A DNA stretch of 64,000 nt from Dipteronia dyeriana (GCA_032871835.1 CM065301.1:17191291-17255290), one strand, 5' to 3'; shown: positions 20,998 to 34,426, counted from the first letter of the stretch. Made by a program: numbers and translations. The notes: a model not told the origin generated them from the sequence alone.

Positions 20998-23520
20998 TGT
21001 AGAAAAAAACGCACGACGGAAGCAGAAAATAGGTTTAGTATATTTTAAAAAAAATTCTTTTAAAAGAATGAACATTAACTCTTGATTAATTAATATTTAA
21101 TAAAGTATAGTACCTTTTTCTCGTGACAATTGAAGTTACGCTGAATTGAATCCACAAGATCTTCCAATTCAATCACGAACGTGAATCACCTATGAGTGTG
21201 GACTCCCTTTCTTTGAATTGTATATCTAAGAATGGAAACAAACAAAATCTTTTCTTTTTGTTAGTCACAATAATCCTCCTAGAGAAAGCCTAAGAACGTT
21301 TGGTCACTTGTGAATTATCAATCTATTTGATTGAAACTCGCATGAATCTGATTTGATTTTTGTATACAAAACCTTTTTGATGTAAATGATACTAGTGCAC
21401 TATCGAAAACAAAAACATTCCCTCTTTTCTCTATGTTTGGCTGAATTCTACACACAATCAGTTGGATGAAGTATTTTAAAACTATAATAAGCAATTTAAA
21501 AAACACTTCTCATAAGATTCCAAGGCTTGGCTGAAATCTCTACATTTGATTTCATTAGCCTTGGCCGAACTCTTCAATGCTATATATAAGGGTGGCCAAA
21601 TCCTTTCATAAAGAGGATTTACTTAGTGGGCATGGAACCTCTCTCTAGGAGGATTTACTTGGTGGTTAAGAATCCTCACTCAAAAAAGATTTTTTTTTTC
21701 ACACCAGGATTCCTATTCCAACTTATTAGTGTATTTATCCGATAAATAATTAATGAATATAATTAAATTGTGACATTATAAAAAAAAATCATAATTTAAC
21801 CAATTGTCAATTAGAGTTTTGATAGATATCAAATACTTCCTAATTTGTCTAGATAAATAAATTATTTTTATTTATCTACTTATCAAATAAAGTATTTGAT
21901 ACTTATCATACTACTAACAATAGTATGACACTAGGAGACCGTCTCCTACTAGGAAATAGATTTTGACTTTTAATTAAACAATTAATTAATCAATAAATTA
22001 ATTAATTTTCATTTAATTAAATAATAAAATAAAAAACAATATATTAGGCCATTTATTTAAGCCTTGCCGCCCAAGCCTTATGCACGGGACAAATATTGTT
22101 TTTTTTTTAATTAAATCCATTGTACTTTAATAAAAAAAGTCCACATGTGAACTAGACTCATTCTTACTAAAAAAATAAACAAGTCCACATGTCTTGAATT
22201 AATATATTAATATAATTTAAACAACTCATTTAATTAAAATATTTAAATTATATTCTTAATGTATTAATAGAATGCTAATCACACCCCATTAGGCCACCCA
22301 AGGAATCCTACATCTTGGCCGCCAAATCTAGGTATTTTAAAGAGTTCCTGCGTGTCTAGATCACACATGACTGCACCACTCCACAAATTTTAGATTCCGA
22401 AATCCAAAAACAATTCTAGATGGACCCATAAATTGATCCGGTAGAATATATCAAGTAATCCATGCACGTTCATGTGAATTAGGGATTTTGGCGGGCTATC
22501 TAAATTTAAGCTTCAATAGACATAACCTAATCACAATCAACAAATGATTCACTTAGGTCCAATTTATTAATTTTAGTTCATTCTACTAAAGAACTAAAAG
22601 TAGAATGAACTAAAATTAAACTCTTAAATAAAGATATAATAAGTTAATGTTCCTAAATTGCACCCTAGACAATGTTAATGGAGATAGTGTATTTTCATGA
22701 AAAATACCAGTAATTTTCAAGAGCTTATAAACCGTTTATAGCTCTCCTAGTTACCATATTTACTCATATGATCACATTTTAAACTTCGATATTTTAACTT
22801 GTCCAGAAGCCATATTTCAATAGACACTATTGAAAACTTAACGTTATGATTTAATATCCAATACCTCAAAATATCCATATGACGATATTCTACTCACATG
22901 TAATAAATGGAGTCACGATGTCCATATCTATAAATGAAGTCCTTTATTGATTAACAAATGAATACCACCCAACCATCGAGGATAGACTATGCTATATAAT
23001 CGTACTCATTGATGATTCAAATGATAACACTTGTAATCATAAGTCCATCATTTATCTCAAGATTGATATAGACTCTCTGATTGTTTTCAAGTGAAAACTT
23101 TTATCCGTTGACGATTCTGGATAAAATATTTCACTATTCAATGTACCTAGTGCACTAGATTCTTTTGTCCAAAGATACCACACTTTGATGATTTTAGACT
23201 CATCATAACACATTTTATCCCACTCAAATAGTGGCAAAAGAATTTACAACTTTAACAAGATAAATGCACCCAACTTTTATCTTAAGTTATGAATATTGTT
23301 CAAGATTAACTAAAGAATTGTGTCTACTTCTTACATATCCAGATGTACGATCAATTCTTCTTTTCTTATAGTCTTTTGACCTTATGATTATTTACTTTTG
23401 ACAATTATAATAATCAAACTTTAAATGCTATAAGATTTGTTAAACTAGAAATCACTTTATTAATATGAAAAGATTGTCAAATACATTATTACACTCTTGC
23501 TATTGAGCATAATCCCAATA
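20998..23520 (-). mobile_element. Solo LTR, 2.5 kb, minus orientation
   Basis: It is flanked by a perfect 5-bp duplication, GATTG at 20993-20997 and 23521-23525. Read on the - strand it starts TATTGGGATTATGCTC (TG mutated to TA) and ends GTGCGTTTTTTTCTACA. It matches, end to end but inverted, the LTR at 30511-32669, which begins TGTTGGGATTATACTC. It has about 360 bp more than that copy, mainly a block around 22190-22430 absent from the other. There is no internal sequence, so it is a solo LTR left by LTR-LTR recombination. Confidence 0.88.
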
Positions 23521-23886
23521 GATTGAATAATAATTTGTTCACTTTTGCATATACATTGGAAATTCTAGGGTTTGTGTGAATGTGTTTAAATTGAAGATTA
23601 TTTGTCTATAAATTTGTTGCTTTGCACGTGCTTACTTGATGATAAACTGTTCTTTGTGAACTGTTAGTTGGTTATGCATGTTGAGTCTCTTGCCATGGAA
23701 AAATCAAATCAAAATTTGATGTTCTGGGAAACTGCACGGGTAACTTCCCCAAGCTATACCCGTGTATTGGGCAGTAAGGCCTGTTTTTGGTCTGTTTCAA
23801 AATTTTCTGCTTAACTTTGATACTTAAGTGATTACCTCTAGTTGTGGTATACTTCTAATTTAGTGTCTTTGCAGATAACAAATAGG

Positions 23887-26800
23887 ATGAAAATTGTAGC
23901 TAAGAAATGTGGAGAAGGTGGGAGTAAAAGGAAGTAGACAACAAAGCTCCCTCCACTGCCTCTATGCACTCTGAACAACGATATCGAAAGGCGGTTGGAC
24001 TACTCCAGGCAGAGGGACATAGTGGTAGAACAAGAGATAACGCTATCTGAGCTTACACAAACCCAGATCCCCCATAAGTTCAATTAGAGAGGGTGAGAAA
24101 CTTTTGTTAGCGCTCCTCCCAGATTCTGCTGAAGAATTGTGCAAGAGTTTTATGCTGGAATGGTTCACGATGACTTTATCAGAGGAGTTCTAGTGATGGT
24201 GAGAGGAGTGGAAGTCTAGATGAACTCAGTTGATATTCAGAGGAACTACAAGATAGAGATTCCAGATAATCCGCAGATACTGAGCATAATGAGAGAAAGA
24301 GACACGTGGGGCAAGAGCTTTGTCAAGAAAAATGTGGATCTTGCCAATGACTTGGTCATCACACCCATGGATTTCTAGATGGTGCTGACATATTCGATCA
24401 AGCATACGAATCTGAAGATTGAGTTGGAATTCTGGCATGTATTCATATCCCATTCCCTTAGTGTTGGTTGCTAAATAGGCAAACAAAAATTATAAAAACC
24501 TTGCATGTGCACAAATCATAAACGATAGCACAACGAAAAAGCAATGGCCGTTCCTATAGAGAATTAATTACCTATTAAAATAATGAGTTTATATCTATGA
24601 CACTGTAGGACTCTAATTTAACTAAAAATAAGAAAACAAAATCACTTAACGCACACACACGACTAGGGGTTTTTGAGTTGATTATTAAAACTAAAGAAAA
24701 TTAAATAACAATAAATAAAACGCAACATAAAATCTAACGAGGAAAAATATATAGAAAAACACAAGTTAGGACTTTATATTCACCACTAAACAATCATCCA
24801 ATCCATAGACAATAATGAAGTTAAAGATATCAAATGTGATGAAGATATTCACAACAATGCGGTGGGTATTCCACACAAGTTGTATCGATTCTCTCTTAGT
24901 TAGTATGTAAATCGCATGATATTTGCATAAACACTTGTATTTCAAATTATAATTTAGCATGTGTATTTACTAGATTTAATAATTGAAACCCATTAAGAAC
25001 CAAGAGAATATGAATATCACATGAACCCTAAAACATGGTATTTATTATAGGATATTCATGAATTAATTTCCCTTAATTATGTCTTATTCCAATTAATTGT
25101 TGCATGCAATAATATGTTCGTCAGGTATTCGAACTCTATCCTACAATATAGATCCTAAAATCATGCTCCTAAGATGGCCAATAAAAGAAACAAAGATAAT
25201 AGAAAAACAATTCTTATGGAGAAATTGAAATCATCATGTAAGAAAAATAATATTTCATTAAAACATAAAACTTGTCTATAGAATTAGAATCATGTCTAGG
25301 GCATCAAGTTAGCCCTAACTAATGAAGAAATTAGATCAAAATAAAAACTAGAAAAATAAATAAAAACATCTATTCTAAAGAAAGGCAGAAGAAAAGAATA
25401 TTGATGGAGTCTTCAATCTTCAACTCTCTACTAATAATATCTCTTGTAGAAAACTCTTGGTATTTATAGGTGACTACTCCTTATAGATTCCCAATTTGCT
25501 TTGTTATAGGTAATACGGTAATACACCAAGTAGGAAAGTAGGATTGAACAAGGAATGAGAATCCTTTCCTATATTGGATTTCCTTTTTAGATGATTGACT
25601 TCTAATTTGAGTCTAGAAGTTTCTCAAACATCTCTTGATCTTCTACAGTCATTAGGATTTGATTTAGGAAGTTTTAGGATAAATCTGTCAAAATACATGA
25701 GCATCGCACTCTGGGTCACTCCGTAGGACATCCGTAGTCCAAAACACTTAACACTTCTGTTGTTTTCCGCTGCCTAGGTCGCTAAGCAGGCAAGGTTCAC
25801 AAACCACGGTCTAACCCACAGTAGACTTCTACAGCTATGACCTTTGGTTACTAAAATAGCCATAGCTTCCTTTAGAAAATTTTGATTGATAAACCGTAAA
25901 GTTTACCGAAAACTAGACTTCTGGTGCTTTCCAAAAACATATAGATCTCAACCTGGTTAAATCTGAAAAGAGAGATATGGTCTTCACAAGTTAGATATAC
26001 TGTAGAGGCACTTCTCCAAACTTCACTAAAAATCACCTGTTAATCTTCAAACATAGGAATTGGGGGTCTTAAATATCAACTTTTCTCTACCTAACACTCA
26101 GGCTACACACTTATAGAACAAATATGTCCTTCGAAATTGCCACCGTGCTACATTGCCTACAGCACAACCAGTCGATTATTGTTGCTTGGATCGTGAAGTC
26201 AGAGATCCTTACGGTGGGAAACCGAAAGGTGGACATGCAGACTTTGATATTCCCTTGTTTTATCATTGAGTTTTGTAGAAAAGCTGGAGTGGATTTGAGT
26301 AATGATGATTTTGAATGGCCCCAAGCAGATTTGGATTTCAGGACTTGGAAAACTTTAGAAGTGGAACGAGACTTGACCAATTCCAGAAGGAAGACAACCA
26401 AGAGGAAGACCACGGCAAGAGCATGAGCTAGCTCATATTCATAGAACGACACCGATGATATGGACTTTGAACTGGAGTAGATGGATTATGATCAGAGGGC
26501 TCCATCCCTAACTCCATGATCAACTATTACAATAGGGAGTGACCATGTCCCTTGGTAGACATTGATATCAGGGATAACAAGCCTCTGGACTTTAATGAAC
26601 TTTCTGAGCTCTAATTTACTACAGAGATTAGGGAGGCCAAATACAACATTGAAGACTTTTGGACAAATGTCACTAGTATGAGACAAGATCTGAACTTGAT
26701 TCCCTACTCCAGAATGAAAAAGCAGGCAAATCAGCAGACATTCACTTTAGGAGGGTCTACCATTGATTCGGACTTTCAGACGACCATGGAGATGTCGAGG

Positions 26801-26893
26801 AGAGAGTTTGAGGAAAAGGCCAGAGCATAGTTAGATCCAAAGTAGAAGGGACCAATGGTTGGAGGAGAGGAGTCTAAGTCGGACGAAGATTGA
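23887..26893 (+). pseudogene. 'Putative plant transposon protein' (PF20167-like) frame, split by an LTR
   Basis: It starts at ATG 23887 and can be followed to a stop at 26891-26893. Recognisable parts are RIVQEFYAGMVHDDFIRGVL (about 24130-24190), the frame through ELEFWHVFISHSL up to 24460, then after the solo LTR MSFEIATVLHCLQHNQSIIV, FPCFIIEFCRKAGVDLS and a basic tail RRKTTKRKTTARA. This order matches the PF20167 domain found in many non-autonomous plant gypsy elements; its role is unknown. Several in-frame TAG/TGA codons (first at residue 17) look like C-to-T changes. Deleting the LTR and one 5-bp duplication restores the phase between the two halves. Confidence 0.65.
24462..26096 (-). mobile_element. 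Solo LTR, 1.6 kb, inside the transposon-protein frame
   Basis: It begins TGTTGGTTGC at 24462 and ends ACCTAACA at 26096. The flanks are CTTAG (24457-24461) and CTCAG (26097-26101), a 5-bp duplication with one mismatch. A - strand TATA-like CTATAAATACC lies near 25460-25470, so the LTR probably reads on the - strand. No gag or pol is present. The best support is that the interrupted host frame resumes in phase across the site. Confidence 0.75.
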
Positions 26894-29486
26894 CATTTAT
26901 CTCCCATGCTTATTATTTTCTTGCCTTACTATTTGAACTGTTAGTTTCTTTAAGTATATATTCATATGAAGTTGTTTATTTCAGTATTTTTATTATTTTC
27001 TTTTGGTTTGTTATTTGTTTTTGTTTAGTTATAAATGTTGGAAGATTTTGAATGATTGTGGATAATATTTGAGTTAAGAGTTATTTGATTTTAAGATATA
27101 TATTTTGTGGTTGTTAACCTTCTTGGTTAGGAGTTGTGCTTTAAGGATATGTTCTTTATCTCTTGGATTAGCACACCAACAACTTGCAAGTCTTGGAGGG
27201 ACGAGCAAGTCAAGAGTGTTCATAAAATAAGCGAGAACCTACTCAAATTTGAGATTACAAGAAAACAACCACCTCGATTTCATCTCTTCATCTCAATCTC
27301 ATGCACTATACCTCTATATTTTTGTTTATAGACATATGTGAATAATCGGTGAATGTGGATATCTTATTGATTATCATTTTTGGGTTGCATGTGTGGATAA
27401 TTGTGAATGGAAACACGTGCGAATGTTGATATAATTTTGGTTTTCAATTTTTGAATTTATTGATTATTTCATTCTTGAATTTATGAGCTGGAGGCTCTTG
27501 TGGATAATGCAAGTGATATACAAGTTTTCTTTTCATATAGCCCAATTCGGTTTGGGGGTCTTTGAAATCATGCATATATCCTGTACAGATTTTGAGCTTA
27601 TAGTAGAAATCGGTTTGGGGGTTGTTATGTCCCCATTCCAACATTTTTAGGTGTGAATGCTTGATGTGGTTAGGACTTTGAATTTATTTTCCATATTCAT
27701 ATATACTGCCTTATTTTATGATGAGCATATTTTTAAGTCTTTTATTTTGTTGGGCATTGATTGCACGTGATTAGTGCTTAGGTTGTCGTGTTTTAAGTCA
27801 GTTATGTGTGCCCCGTTAGGCCGGACTATCTTGTCTTCAACATTGAGGACAATGTTGGTTATGATTTGGGGGTGTAGTCGCTTTGTTAAGTCGTCTTTTT
27901 ATGTTTTGAGTCATTTTTAGTTGTTTTGGTATTTTTTTTTTCATTTTATCGTAATGATCAATTTTGTTGAGCTTAAACTAGCTTGGATGTGATGCCTTGA
28001 GCGTGTGCTTTTAGCGAGTGTATAGATTCATTTTTGAGCTTGTGTATCAAATCTTTGTCACTTGTGGGTCTTACTTACATGTCATGGGCTAGTCCCATCC
28101 TTTTTGTGCTTTAATTGAGGGGACTCGGTACTCTTGTGCCTTGTTTCAGTAGTGGAGACTACCCGAGAGTTCACAAACACAGCCTATAAAATGTGCATTT
28201 GAGTGTTTTAATTGTTCCATTCTTATACACTCTTCTCGTCATATGTGTCACATGCCATAAAACATACATCTCATACATATATTGGATTGCTTGTCGGGGT
28301 GCATTCATTCCCTTGGTGGACTCATCGAGGAAGTGATTTTAGGAAATGTGTGTGTATAAACTACTCAACAAGCCTAAACACATTCCTATGTCCCTTATGT
28401 GTGCTTTCAAGCCAATTTTAAGGCTAAACACTTACCTTTCATTTGGAACCATAACAACCATATAGCTATAGCCAAACACTAACCTACCATTTATTGCCAA
28501 TCATGTGGGGTGTTTGTGTGTGTTGTATGGTTGGAAGGTATAAGCTCTCACATGAAATAACATATACTAGGGCATTGATGTAAATGTGCAAGCACTGGCT
28601 CAAATTGTAAAAGTGCCAAAAATTGCACTTACAGGCAAATTGTCTATGTAGTGTACAATATGCAAAAAGCAAAAGAAAAGAAAAGAAAAAATCAATGCAA
28701 TAAAAGGCAAAGAAAAAGAGAAAAGAAAAGGAAAGAAAAGGAAAAAGACTTGGAATATAATTGTAAAATACTCACAATGTAGAGTGCAAATGTGTGTGAA
28801 GGTTACGCCTAGACGCTAATGTAAAGTTATTTATTAAGTAGAGTTTTGTATGGGGCGTGTCAGTATGATTGAGCATGATTGGTGATCTCTGAACTCAAAT
28901 TTCCCTATTTCTTTGTTCACCACATCTATCCCTATGACCCCGTTACAACCTAAGGGAAACACTTATTTGATCCATGATGTGTCTTGATTGTGAATGTTTG
29001 TTGATGCTTGATTTTCCACGTTCATGGCATAGTGAATCATTCTTAGGCTAGTTGACAGACATTATCGGTCTTTCAAATAAACATTGTATGAAATGCGTTA
29101 GAATTCTATGCTTAAATTCCATATTTGCATACCTTGAATGAGTGTTAACTTAGGACTTTGAGCTGAATAAAGAGAGTGAAGCCGGGCGAGGAGTAGAGTT
29201 GAAGTGAATTATGCTCAAGGTGTGGATATGAGAGCACTCTTAAGTGTGAGATTCGTGATAGTGTGAGTTTCCCTCAAGTGTCTTAGAGTTGTTTTTAGAT
29301 TATTTTGCATATGTCTACTTCTCTCTATCACACATCTTTGCATCTCATCACTGGCTGGACACGTGACTTGTTGAATTATTTATTTTAAGTATAGGAAATT
29401 GTAGATCGAGTAATTTTTATTCATGTCATATTTGTTTTGTTTTAAGGTTTCCTCGAGGACGAGCAAATGTTGGGTTTGGGGGTATT
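26894..29486 (+). other. 3' noncoding region of the gypsy element
   Basis: No ORF of note. It contains ATTGAGGACAATGTTGG..TTTGGGGGT at 27842-27873, a purine-rich tract of AAAAGAAAAG units at 28668-28750, and CCCCGTTACAACC at 28938-28950. I associate such text with the long 3' untranslated section of Tat/Athila elements. The region ends in a second GAGGACGAGCAAATGTTGGG..TTTGGGGG. Confidence 0.55.
29471..29486 (+). promoter_or_regulatory. Polypurine tract before the 3' LTR
   Basis: TGGGTTTGGGGGTATT immediately precedes the inferred LTR start TGATCGAGC at 29487. This G-rich tract is where plus-strand DNA synthesis would start in a functional copy. Confidence 0.5.
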
Positions 29487-30510
29487 TGATCGAGCTAAAA
29501 TTGTCATATATTTTGACCCTTATATCCTTGTCCTTTGTCTCGTTTTTGAGTGATTTTGTGTGTATCTTTTGGCTCTTTTGTTGCAATTGTAGGCATTAGG
29601 TGAAAATCATAACATGGAGTTGAAAAGGATAAATTAGGCAGAAAATGAATGAATTGAAGGCCCTAGTGCACGTGTCCCTTACCCGTGCACCGAACATGAA
29701 AAGTTGATAAGACTTCATTCCTTGGGTACTGCATGAATTCTAACATGTGCATAACCCGTGCATTTGTCCAAACCAGGGAGCAAGTCCTCAGTGCACGGGT
29801 ATAGCACGGGTCCTTACCCATGCATATTGCCCAGACTAAAAAGTAAGAATAGATAGTAGAGGTATAACACACGTCCCTTACTCGTGCACTACGTGTGTCA
29901 GGTGTGGCCACATCAGCAAAATCAAACCTATTTCGAGACACCTATATATAGAATCATATGTTAGATCACCCACACGCCACACACCACACACCATTTACAT
30001 CATAGTTTTTCTCTCTCTAGATCTAGAAAATATTTCTCTCCCAAACCATTCAAACCATACATCATCTTTATCATTTCACTACTCACAAAGGACATTGGAG
30101 GTGGATTGAAGCTTGAAGGAAGAAGGTCTTCACATGTGTCCTTTCTATTTATCTCCTCTTTGTTATTTTTCTTACAATTGTAATAAGTAGCTAAACCCAA
30201 TATAGGAGTGATGTAAAAACACATGAATTATAGGTGATCCACTAGATTTTTGTTATTTGATTATTGATTTTCAATCAATGAATTAATTGTTTATTGATTA
30301 TCTCTTGAAATAAGTAAATATGCCCTCTCTTGGTTCTTGTTTATTATCAATCTGTTTGAGTTTCTTAAATTGGAATATACATATTCTTGGATTGGGTAGA
30401 TATGCCTTCTCACAAGCCAAGTTAGATACTCACTTTTAAGGTGTTAAAACTAGCTAAATTGAATGGAATGAATGTGTAGTGAATATGCCCTTCCTATGCA
30501 TTTGGGTCTC

Positions 30511-32669
30511 TGTTGGGATTATACTCGATAGCAAGAGTATAATAATGTATTTGACAATCTTTTCATATTAATAAAGTGATTTCTAGTTTAACAAATCTTA
30601 TAGCATTTATAGTTTAATTATTATAATTGTCAAAGGTAAATAATCATAAGGTCAAAAGACTACGAGAAAAGAAGAATTGTTCATATATCTAGACATGTAT
30701 GAGGTAGACATAATTATTTAGTTAGTCTTAAATAATATTCACAACTTAAGATAAAGGTTGGATGTCTTTATCTTGTCAAAGTTGTAGATTCTTTTGCCAG
30801 CATTTGAGTGAGATCAAATGTGTTATAATGAGTCTAAAATCATCAAAGTGTGGTGTCTTTGGGCAAAAGAATCTAGTGCACTGGGTGCACTGAATTGGAT
30901 CATAGTGAAATACTTTATCTAAAACCGTCAATGGATAAAAGTTTTCACTTGAAGACAATCAGAGAGTCTATCTCAATCCTGAGATAAATGATGGACTTAT
31001 GGTTGAAAGTGTTATCATTTGAGCTATCAATGAGTACGATTATAAAGCATAGTCTATCCTCGATAGTTTGGTGGTATTCATTTGTTAATCGATAGAGGAC
31101 TTCATTTATAGATATGGACATCGTAGCTCCATTTATTAAATGTAAGTAGAATACCATCATATGTATAGTTTGAGGTATTGAATATTAAATCTTAACGTTA
31201 AGTTTTCAATAGTGTCTATTGAAACGTGACTTTTGGATAAATCAAAATATCCAAGCTCAAAATGTGGTAATATGAGTAAATATGGTAACTTGGAGAGCTA
31301 TAAGCGGTCTATGAGCTCTTGACGATTACTGGTATTCTTCACGAGGATACGCTATCTCCAATAAAGTTGTCTAGGGTATGAATGAGAAATATTAACTTAT
31401 TCTATCTTTATTTAAGAGTTCAATTTTAGTTCTTTAGTGGAATGAACTAAAATTAATAGATCGGACCTACGTGAATCATTTGTTGATTGTGATTATGTTT
31501 TGTCTATTGGAGATTAAATTTAGATAGCCCGCCAAGATCCCCAATCCACATGAACTTGTATGGATAACTTGATATATTCTACCGGACCAATATATAGGTC
31601 CATCTAGACTTGTTTATTTTAGTAAGAATGAGTCTAGTTCACATGTGAACTTTTTATTTAGGTCAAATGGATTTAATAAAATAAAAAAAATAATATATAT
31701 GCCCATGTGTGGTCTTGGGCGGCAAGGCTATATAAAATAGCTTATTATATTTTTTTTTTATTTTTTTATTTTTTTAAATGGAAATTAATTAATTTTGTAA
31801 TTAATTAATTATTTAATTAAAAGTCAAAATTTTTTTCCTAAAAGGAGAATGTCTCCTAATAATATACTATTGTTGATAGTATAATTAATTTTAAAGACTA
31901 TATTTGATAAGTAGATAAATAAAACGAATTATTTATCTAGTTAAATTAGGAAGTCTTTAATATGGTCACAGATACACTAATGTGTTGGATTAGGAGTTTT
32001 GGTGTAGAAAATAATTTTTTTTTGAAAAGGATTATTGGTCACCAAGTAAATCCACCTAAGGAAAGGATTCTTGTTCACAAAGTAAATCCTTCTTAGGAGA
32101 GGATTTGGTCTTCTATATATACTACCTATTAAATTCGACCAAGACATAATCTTTGGTGTGAGAAGTTGTTTTTTATTGTTATAAAAAAAACTTCGTCCAA
32201 CTCATTGTGTGAAGAATTCGGCCAAGCATAGAGAAAAGAGGGAATGTTTTTGTTTTCGATAGTACACTAGTATCATTTGCATCAAAAGGGTTTTGTTTAC
32301 AACATCGAATCAAAGTTCATGCGAGTTTCAATCAAATTGATTGATAATTCACAGGTGAGCGAACGTTCTTGTTTTTTCTCTTGGAGGATTATTGTGACTA
32401 ACAAAGAAGAATATTTTATTTTTTTCCATCCTCAGGTATACAATTTAAAGAAAGGGAGCCCACACTCCTAGATAGTCACATTCGTGATTGGATTGGAAGA
32501 TCTTGCGGATTCAATTCGACTCTAGTTCAATCGTCACGAAAAAAAAGGTACGACACTTTTAATATACATCAATTAATCTAGGGCTAAGGTTCTTCTTTTA
32601 AAGGGATTTTTTTTTAAATATACTAAACACTAATTTTTTTTACGCTTCCGTTGTGCGATTTTCCCTACA
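30511..32669 (+). repeat. 5' LTR (2.16 kb)
   Basis: Starts TGTTGGGATTATACTC and ends TTCCCTACA. It is nearly the full sequence of the family LTR but lacks about 330-360 bp present in the solo LTR. R/U5-like text near the end includes ACGCTTCCGTTGTGCGATTT. Confidence 0.85.
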
Positions 32670-32671
32670 AT

Positions 32672-32683
32672 TGGTATCAGAGC
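32672..32683 (+). promoter_or_regulatory. Primer-binding site for initiator methionine tRNA
   Basis: TGGTATCAGAGC, two bases after the LTR end, is the classic plant LTR-retrotransposon site complementary to the 3' end of tRNA-iMet. It fixes the LTR edge and the + orientation. Confidence 0.9.
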
Positions 32684-33261
32684 CTGGTTGTACCCTTGAT
32701 TAATTGATGTATGTGTACGTGAATCTTTTTCTTTTATTGTATATATACATGTTTTAGAAAGAGATGACACTCTAGGTATTCACATATATATTTACATTGG
32801 AATGTATGGATATATATATGTTTTATATGTGGATTGTTATTGATCAATTTTCGTCATAAAATTTCAATGTATTTTGTTTTAGGATTGTAACAAGAAGGGT
32901 GGTCTATCATCGCCATAATTTTCTTCTTGGTAGTTGCTAAATTTTTATTTATTTTGCTATTGTAATACAAATACTGCACTATATTGTAATAATAAAAAAA
33001 ACTATAGTAATTTTTTATTTAAAATTCTTCTGTAACACATTCAAGTATCGAATACTCGAAGGTTGGAAGAATTGGAAGCAACCCGAACAAGTTTGGGACC
33101 GTGCGAGACATAATAACAAATGTGCGTACGAAGAGCACGCGGCTATGATTGTTGTGCCATGGGTTGTGCACGGCAGCCCTATGGAAGCCATGGGCTGCGC
33201 ATGGCAGCCCTTTATGGGTTTGTGGCATGCGCACGCCCATCGGAAGGGGCCAAGGATTTAT
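32684..33261 (+). other. Residual internal region
   Basis: This is the leader-like remainder of the element between its primer site and the broken LTR copy. A GC-richer patch at 33120-33245 has repeated GGGCTGCGCATGGCAGCCCT-type words. The 73-residue - strand frame across it is not a recognisable protein. Confidence 0.5.
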
Positions 33262-34426
33262 GTATCACTTGATATATTTTACCGGACCATTATATGGATC
33301 CATCTAGAATTGTATTAAGGCATGTGGACTTGTTTCTTTTAGTAAGAATGAGTCTAGTTCTCATGTTGACTTTTTATTTAGGTCCAATGGATTTAATAAA
33401 ATAAGAAAAATAATATATATGCTCATGTGTGGTCTTGGGCGGCAAAGCTATCTAAAATAGCTTATTATATTATTTTTTATTTTATTATTTAATTAAATAG
33501 AAATTAATTAAATTTGTAATTAATTAATTATTTAATTAAAAGTCAAAATCTTTTTTCTAATAAGAGAAGCTCTCATAATATTATACTGTTGTTGATAATA
33601 TAATTAATATTAAAGACTATATTTGATAAGTAGATAAATAAAATGAATTATTTATCTAGTTAAATTAGGAAGTCTTTAATATGGTCACAGATACACTAAT
33701 GAGTTGGATTAGAGTTTTGGTGTAGAAAAGAATTCTTTTTTGAAAATGATTCTTTTTTGAAAAAGATTCTTGGTCACCAAGTAAATCCACTTAAGAAAAC
33801 GATTCTTACCCACCAAGTAAATACTTCTTAGGAGAGGATTTGGTCTCCTATATATACTACCTATTAAATTCGACCAAGACATAATTTTTTGTGTGGGAAG
33901 TTGTTTTTTATTTGTTTTTTTATTGTTATAAAAAAAAAACTTCGTCCAACTCATTGTGTGAAGAATTCGGCCAAGCATAGAGAAAATAGTGAACATATTT
34001 GTTTTCGATAGTACACTAGTATCTTTTGCATCAAAAGGGTTTTGTGTACAACATCGAATCAAGGTTCATGCGAGTTTCAATCAAACTGATTGATAAATCA
34101 CAAGTGACTAGACGTTCTTGGTTTTTCTTTTGGAGGATTATTGTGACTAACAAAGAACAATATTTCGTTTGTTTCCATCATTAGGTATACAATTTAAAGA
34201 AAGGGAGCCCACACTTCTAGGTGATTCACGTTTGTGATTGGATTGGAAGATCTTGCAGATTCAATTCGACGCTAGTTCAATCGTCACGGAAAAAAAATGT
34301 ACGACACTTTTAATATACATCAATTAATCTAGGGTTAAGGTTCTTTCTTTTAAAGGATGTATATTTTTTTTTAAATATACTGAACCCTATTTTTTTTTAC
34401 GCTTCTGTTGTGCGATTTTCCCTACA
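33262..34426 (+). repeat. 3' LTR, 5'-truncated
   Basis: From about 33262 (CACTTGATATATTTTACCGG) it follows the 5' LTR from about 31567 onward to the shared end CCCTACA at 34426, with scattered substitutions and small indels. One deletion probably removed the internal body together with the first half of this LTR. Confidence 0.8.

Larger units (their letters stand above)
30511..34426 (+). mobile_element. LTR retrotransposon, internally deleted, with 5-bp TSD
   Basis: The element is flanked by GTCTC at 30506-30510 and 34427-34431 (perfect). It consists of a complete 5' LTR (30511-32669), a primer-binding site, about 580 bp of internal sequence with no gag-pol, and a 3' LTR copy missing roughly its first 1.05 kb (33262-34426). 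Both LTRs end in TTTTCCCTACA. It was therefore a true transposition event that later lost nearly all its body. It belongs to the same family as the inverted solo LTR at 20998-23520. Confidence 0.85.

Noticed and set aside
32277..32471. Small frames within the LTRs (32277-32471, 33709-34062, 30776-31160)
   Set aside because: All lie in LTR sequence shared by three copies and are not conserved between them.
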